A stretch of 44,854 nt of DNA, from assembly GCA_007693605.1 (NCBI GenBank), contig REDG01000022.1, forward strand, positions 1 to 44,854, read 5' to 3'. The notes beneath the pieces are model-generated. The model made no database searches, was not told the origin of the DNA, and saw only the letters and a program-made list of their open reading frames with translations. The position numbers and the translations under genes were made by a program. Every line of letters begins with the position of its first letter. Within the stretch, counting starts at the first letter, position 1. Shown here piece after piece: positions 42,002-44,854 of the stretch. This DNA comes from Bradymonadales bacterium. GTDB taxonomy: Bacteria > Bdellovibrionota > UBA2394.

Positions 42002-42664
42002 ATGGGTTTAATCATTCGATCGGTGTTGGTTGGAATCTTTTCTTTGGGGCTTGGATCAGCGAAGGGGAGCGACTGCGCAGCTGTGATTCGTGCAGCAGTA
42101 GTAGACCCCTTTAATGTGACAAGACTTGTGTACTCTAGTCCTGATGCAGTGGGCGAGGCCCTTCGTCGATTTCTACAGTTGGATATGCCTGCTGAGCGGC
42201 GAGAATTGCCACAGGTGCCAGTTGGCTCATTGGCGGAGTTTTTTAGTTTCCATTTGCCTGCCAAGTCTATTGGTGAAATGCATAAGGCGCCTCAAGTTAA
42301 GATTTATGGAGAGATGCTTGCGTGGTTCTGGTTGACTCAGCAGGGCAACATTCCAGATGGGGCGCTGCTGTCATGTCGATCATGTGGGACTTTGCCGGAT
42401 ACCCCTGTATTGGTCGAGATGCGATCCGGCTCTGATGTTGAGAGACTGGAGGCAGGAATGACAATCGCAGGAGTTTCTCGGCCGATCGAAGGAGTTTCGG
42501 AATTTGTTCTCACGATTGAGAGTCGTGATGGCAGATTCAAGGCTCAGTTCGTTGAAGATCTAAGTAGGGGTGGATTTCTGGTAAAAGTCACGACTGTTTC
42601 ACGAGGGCGTTTTCGGAATAGAGTAGAAAGCCATTCATTTCAGGTGGAGTCGCTGGCGCCATAG
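42002..42664 (+). CDS. Secreted protein of unknown function, 220 residues
   Basis: I do not recognise this family. A signal peptide is clear (RSVLVGIFSLGLGSAKG, cleavage expected near SDC). The mature protein has three or four cysteines, including a CRSC pair at about residue 124. Strand-like segments fill its second half (TPVLVEMRSG, SEFVLTIESRD, GGFLVKVTTVS). AAGGTGG lies five bases before the ATG, an unusually good ribosome site. It is the only plus-strand gene of the island's second module and converges on the darTG unit. It may be cargo carried by the element. The DLSRGG sequence recalls PilZ, but the needed RxxxR is not evident and the protein is exported. Confidence 0.7.
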   Translation: MGLIIRSVLVGIFSLGLGSAKGSDCAAVIRAAVVDPFNVTRLVYSSPDAVGEALRRFLQLDMPAERRELPQVPVGSLAEFFSFHLPAKSIGEMHKAPQVKIYGEMLAWFWLTQQGNIPDGALLSCRSCGTLPDTPVLVEMRSGSDVERLEAGMTIAGVSRPIEGVSEFVLTIESRDGRFKAQFVEDLSRGGFLVKVTTVSRGRFRNRVESHSFQVESLAP

Positions 42665-42699
42665 TTGTCTTCTTCTTATGAGTTGGCCGACCGCTAATC

Positions 42700-42864
42700 T
42701 TAGGCGGTAACGTTCTGAACTGTTCTCGCATGCCACCTTCCCTTTTTTGTCTTCGGTGGCACCTTCAACGTGTTGAGAATCTCTGAAATTTTCCAATAGC
42801 TATAGCCCTTCTCGCGAAGCTCCTTCATTTTTTCGATGGTCTCGGCCCGCTTTCGCAATGGAAG
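42700..42864 (-). pseudogene. Fragment of a serine-recombinase C-terminal (Recombinase) domain
   Basis: Directly after the darG stop the same frame stays open for 54 codons to a TAA at 42700. It encodes IEKMKELREKGYSYWKISEI, then LNTLKVPPKTKKGRWHARTV. This matches the usual tail of the large serine recombinase DNA-binding region (LR-x-x-G-x-S/T-y-x-x-I-a-x-x-L-N, then W-x-x-x-x-V). No resolvase catalytic domain is nearby. It could start at TTG 42858 or ATG 42828, but it looks like a remnant. Confidence 0.6.
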
Positions 42865-43392
42865 TCAATGTGCAGGCCGTGCGAGATTAACGGCCTTTGA
42901 TGTGCTGCTGTTGCGAGTTCCCCCAAGCACATACGGGCCGATTTCTTCGGCAGCCCTGGGTAGATAGACAAAGACTTCAAGGTCTGAAATATCTCCCAGG
43001 TGTTTCTCAATCAGAAGCTTTACATCGTGCCACTTTAGGCCACCTAGGCTGCAACCAAGAGCAGGCATTGCAAGTGTGTGAATGCCTAGATCCGTGTAAT
43101 GTTCAGCCAAATACTTAAGGCCAGCTTCAACATCTTCAAGATAAGAAGGTTCTTTCCAATGACGTTTCGTTGGGAAGTTTAAAATCTGAACCTGATCGTC
43201 CTCCCATAGATAAGGAACGCCCGGCTTCACTTCGCCACGTCCGCAGCGCTGTTTATAGTCGTCAAAAAGTGCAGGGTATCGAGCCTTGAACTCAAGAGCG
43301 AGTCCCTTTCCCATCGCCCCCGCACAATTGACAGAGTTGGTGAGAACCTGAGCAGGAGAGTCAAAAATATTTCCTTCCACGTATGTGATCAC
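42865..43392 (-). CDS. darG: DarG-type macrodomain antitoxin (DNA ADP-ribosylglycohydrolase)
   Basis: DarG removes ADP-ribose that the DarT toxin attaches to thymidine in single-stranded DNA. The macrodomain signatures are ITYVEGNIFDSPAQVLTNSV, NCAGAMGKGLALEFKARYP, NFPTKRHWKEPSYLEDVEAG and ALGCSLGGLKW, all close to DarG. The open frame extends to a TTG at 43422. GTG 43392 is the better start: it overlaps the darT stop by four bases (GTGA) and has AGGG upstream. The 175-residue product is essentially the macrodomain alone, without the extra C-terminal DarT-binding domain many DarG proteins have. The frame is intact. Confidence 0.9.
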   Translation of the reverse strand: MITYVEGNIFDSPAQVLTNSVNCAGAMGKGLALEFKARYPALFDDYKQRCGRGEVKPGVPYLWEDDQVQILNFPTKRHWKEPSYLEDVEAGLKYLAEHYTDLGIHTLAMPALGCSLGGLKWHDVKLLIEKHLGDISDLEVFVYLPRAAEEIGPYVLGGTRNSSTSKAVNLARPAH

Positions 43393-44040
43393 TTGTGCCC
43401 TGCCCTTTCTATGAAATACCAACCAGGGTTAATCTTCACTGTCCTATTTATACCAAACCGCTTCAGAACGGCCAAGGTGTTCGCCTGAGCTTCTTTAGAA
43501 TAGCAAATAATATCCAGGATCCAGGAGATGGTCAATTGGCAAAGAATCTGGAACAAGGACTTCAGCCTGTTTCTTACGCTTGAGGTCGAGGTCATGAGCA
43601 TATTTGACGGTCTGGATGGCCTTTGAATCAATGACTGCCAGATCATCTATCGTTTTAAAGACTTTGAATTGAGTATCTATTGAGCGCGCGTTCCCATCAG
43701 AGATGACAACTCCCTGCAGGCTGAGAATGTCCAAGGAAAATCTTAGAAACAGAAGATTGTCGTTCTGATCTTGATTCCGAGCGACCATAGGAGTTTTAAA
43801 GCCAAAATATAGTGGGACGTAATCATGCAGTGGTCGATCTGTTTCTTTGATCCGTATGCCTGCCCTGCCTTTTTGTACGTCCTCATTGGAAAGGTTAAAA
43901 TAAGTACGCCCCCGCATTCGATTGTAAGACTGCAAGTTTCCACATTCAAAAATGCTTTCCAGATTCTGATGGTGAGTCATGTGATGTGCGGGGCCAAGTT
44001 GAAACCGCTCTTTGATTGTCTGGTAGAGGGGCTCTGGCAT
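43389..44040 (-). pseudogene. darT: DarT-type ssDNA-thymidine ADP-ribosyltransferase toxin, frameshifted
   Basis: The first 174 residues match DarT (DUF4433). They include HHMTHHQNLESIFECGNL as the NAD-binding start, YVPLYFGFKTPM, and AEVLVPDSLP with Glu160 as the expected catalytic residue. At 43512-43525 the sequence ATCCAGG is present twice in tandem. This shifts the frame and yields PGYYLLF and a stop at residue 181. Removing one copy restores an uninterrupted 214-residue reading (LLD then IICYSKEAQANT, ending NPGWYFIERAGHK) that stops exactly at the 4-base overlap with darG. The last 40 residues are thus lost in the present gene. Whether the stump keeps activity cannot be told from sequence. 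Confidence 0.88.
43512..43525 (-). repeat. 7-bp tandem duplication breaking darT
   Basis: ATCCAGG at 43512-43518 is repeated at 43519-43525 (CCTGGAT twice on the coding strand). It lies ten codons after the catalytic Glu160 codon and shifts the frame by one base. Confidence 0.9.
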
Positions 44041-44073
44041 TGCCCAAAAATTTGCAAAGATTTTTGGATTTTG

Positions 44074-44481
44074 TCAGGTAATTAATCTCGATGTTAATTT
44101 GAGGGCCTGGCAGCCAAATCCCCCAAAAAACAGTTCTGGCTTGCCATTGGCCCCTTCCCGTCTGCTGCGCTTGAGGATGGAGTGGACGACCTTCCGGTCC
44201 CACTTTTCAAGACCTGTTTTTGTCCTAATATTTTGGCTCGTCAGCCAATCTGCTATTTCTCGATATGTGTTACCGTTGGTACGTAGTCGCCGCATTTCTA
44301 AAATCAATTTTTGCTCAGATCGATGAGGAACGACCTTACCCCTTTCCAGTTTATACCCGAACGCCAATTGGCCAGTGAAGCCTGTTCGTAGCGGCCCCTG
44401 TCTGATCGAGATTCCGAAGAGATCTAAATGCTTCATTACTGACGACCTAGCGCAGCCGATTTCTCTGGCAATTTGGCCCAT
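44074..44481 (-). CDS. Helix-turn-helix protein with recombinase-type C-terminal domain, probably 5'-truncated
   Basis: The 135-residue product begins with a clear helix-turn-helix (MGQIAREIGCARSSVMKHLD) and then resembles the DNA-binding tail of serine recombinases: GQLAFGYKLERGKVVPHRSE, then LRTNGNTYREIADWLTSQNI and W-DRKVVHSILKR. The resolvase catalytic domain is absent. The same frame remains open and protein-like upstream (QPYKDRDFLYREYVKNGKS fits the HTH entry) for at least 43 codons, to where repeat copy B begins at 44610. No ATG, GTG or TTG occurs in that stretch. The gene was therefore probably cut at the repeat junction. It ends 33 bp before darT and may act as its regulator or be a remnant. 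Confidence 0.65.
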   Translation of the reverse strand: MGQIAREIGCARSSVMKHLDLFGISIRQGPLRTGFTGQLAFGYKLERGKVVPHRSEQKLILEMRRLRTNGNTYREIADWLTSQNIRTKTGLEKWDRKVVHSILKRSRREGANGKPELFFGGFGCQALKLTSRLIT

Positions 44482-44609
44482 AGACTTCCCGTTTTTTACG
44501 TATTCGCGGTATAGAAAATCTCTATCTTTGTATGGCTGAGCCTCAAAAAACGGTGTAGTTATAATGAGATCGCTGTGGGGATCGTTAACTAGTTTACTGG
44601 AGCGTCTTG
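44482..44609 (-). other. Coding-like upstream extension of the truncated HTH/recombinase gene
   Basis: This stretch is open in the frame of the gene at 44074-44481 and contains the residues SDLIITTPFFEAQPYKDRDF, but no usual start codon. It ends at the edge of repeat copy B. I see no other gene or clear promoter in it. Confidence 0.5.
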
Positions 44610-44749
44610 CACCCCATCTTGCGTCCTCTTTTTCCGCCCAGCTTCGTTGCTCTCCTCACTGCGCTGCTCGAGTAGTGTTGAACTACACTCCGCTGCTCGT
44701 TTCGTCGGCGCCTTGCTGGGCGCAAAAATTGAACGCAATCTGGCGAGGA

Positions 44750-44803
44750 GGTGTCTTTCTAGGGCTCGAACCCACGAAGTGGGGGAGAGGCTCATCAGAC
44801 ACC
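44750..44803. other. tRNA-His-like mini-element in repeat copy B
   Basis: GGTGTCT (44750-44756) and AGACACC (44797-44803) can pair as in the tRNA-His acceptor and are followed by CCA. The inner hairpin of copy A (ACTCG/CGAGT) is reduced to CTCG with CGA here, by one substitution and one inserted A. Confidence 0.4.
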
Positions 44804-44811
44804 CCATCTTG
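44793..44811 (+). repeat. Attachment-site-like repeat, right copy
   Basis: CATCAGACACCCCATCTTG is identical over 19 bases to the sequence across the tRNA-His 3' end at 40076-40094, in the same orientation. It is the best candidate for the right end (attR) of the island. Confidence 0.7.
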
Positions 44812-44854
44812 ACAGGGTGGTACACCCGTGTAACACTTAACCCATGCCCACTGA

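Larger units (their letters stand above)
44610..44811 (+). repeat. Repeat unit copy B (uninterrupted)
   Basis: This 202-bp unit matches copy A (40083-40142 plus 41621-41762): the first 60 bases are identical and the rest differ at a few positions. It contains a near-perfect 14-base inverted repeat, TTTTTCCGCCCAGC at 44629 and GCTGGGCGCAAAAA at 44715. A tRNA-His-like element follows at 44750-44803, and the unit ends in the exact attachment-like 19-mer. Frames through it on either strand are not credible genes. The last 43 bases of the window after it hold nothing recognisable. Confidence 0.9.

Noticed and set aside
42002-42664. PilZ (cyclic-di-GMP binding) domain in the secreted protein
   Set aside because: Only a DLSRGG-like motif is present. 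The RxxxR motif is missing and the signal peptide would place the domain outside the cytoplasm.
44589-44825. A 78-codon minus-strand frame and an 82-codon plus-strand frame across repeat copy B
   Set aside because: Both lie entirely in the non-coding repeat and tRNA-like segments. The matching frame in copy A is interrupted, and no family resemblance is seen.
1-44854. CRISPR array
   Set aside because: No series of regularly spaced short repeats and no Cas protein was seen on either strand.

Overview
The window looks like a Gram-negative bacterial chromosome of mid-range G+C. The envelope content supports this: Tol-type proton-motive complex, TamB/Omp85 pair, Wza-like exporter, lipocalin lipoprotein. 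The mix of MiaE, a fused NuoCD and many compact, translationally coupled gene pairs would fit Bdellovibrionota or a former deltaproteobacterial lineage. No rRNA or other firm marker is present, so the lineage is an inference.

Layout. 1-4301: a dicarboxylate/amino-acid symporter cut by the window edge, then a polysaccharide export protein, a small outer-membrane protein and a convergent chain-length (Wzz-type) protein. 4393-7187: a thioredoxin-reductase-like flavoprotein coupled to a methyltransferase, then a convergent lipocalin pair. 7316-9060: queC-queD-queE for preQ0, precursor of queuosine. 9096-11506: miaE, a glycosyltransferase and an Nfu iron-sulfur protein. 11577-13076: a TPP riboswitch over a sodium/solute symporter. 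13111-19902: TamB-like and Omp85 proteins. 19955-24287: a Ppx/GppA phosphatase and tolB-tolA-tolR-tolQ, with no pal. 24329-27739: an FtsE/FtsX-like pair, a secreted coiled-coil protein where EnvC would be expected, and a Ctp protease. 27792-32251: a 1023-residue protein I do not recognise, then xseA. 32229-39652: an MscS channel and nuoB-CD-E-F-G-I, the whole peripheral arm of complex I with no membrane-arm subunit.

From tRNA-His (40013) to the right end is an accessory island. A 19-bp piece of the tRNA 3' end recurs exactly at 44793 and with one base missing at 41745. A unit of about 200 bp occurs twice, with copy A beginning inside the tRNA 3' end and copy B near the window end. Copy A is split by an IS110-family element of the IS1111 type. 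It has 14-bp subterminal inverted repeats and a long non-coding 3' end where this group is known to encode a guide (bridge/seek) RNA. That stretch contains an 8-base match to the target flank.

Between the copies lies a DarTG-type DNA ADP-ribosylation toxin/antitoxin module. The toxin gene is broken by a 7-bp tandem duplication downstream of the catalytic glutamate codon; the macrodomain antitoxin is open. A helix-turn-helix/recombinase-tail gene precedes darT and a second recombinase-tail fragment follows darG in frame after its stop. I consider this island the most interesting part of the window.
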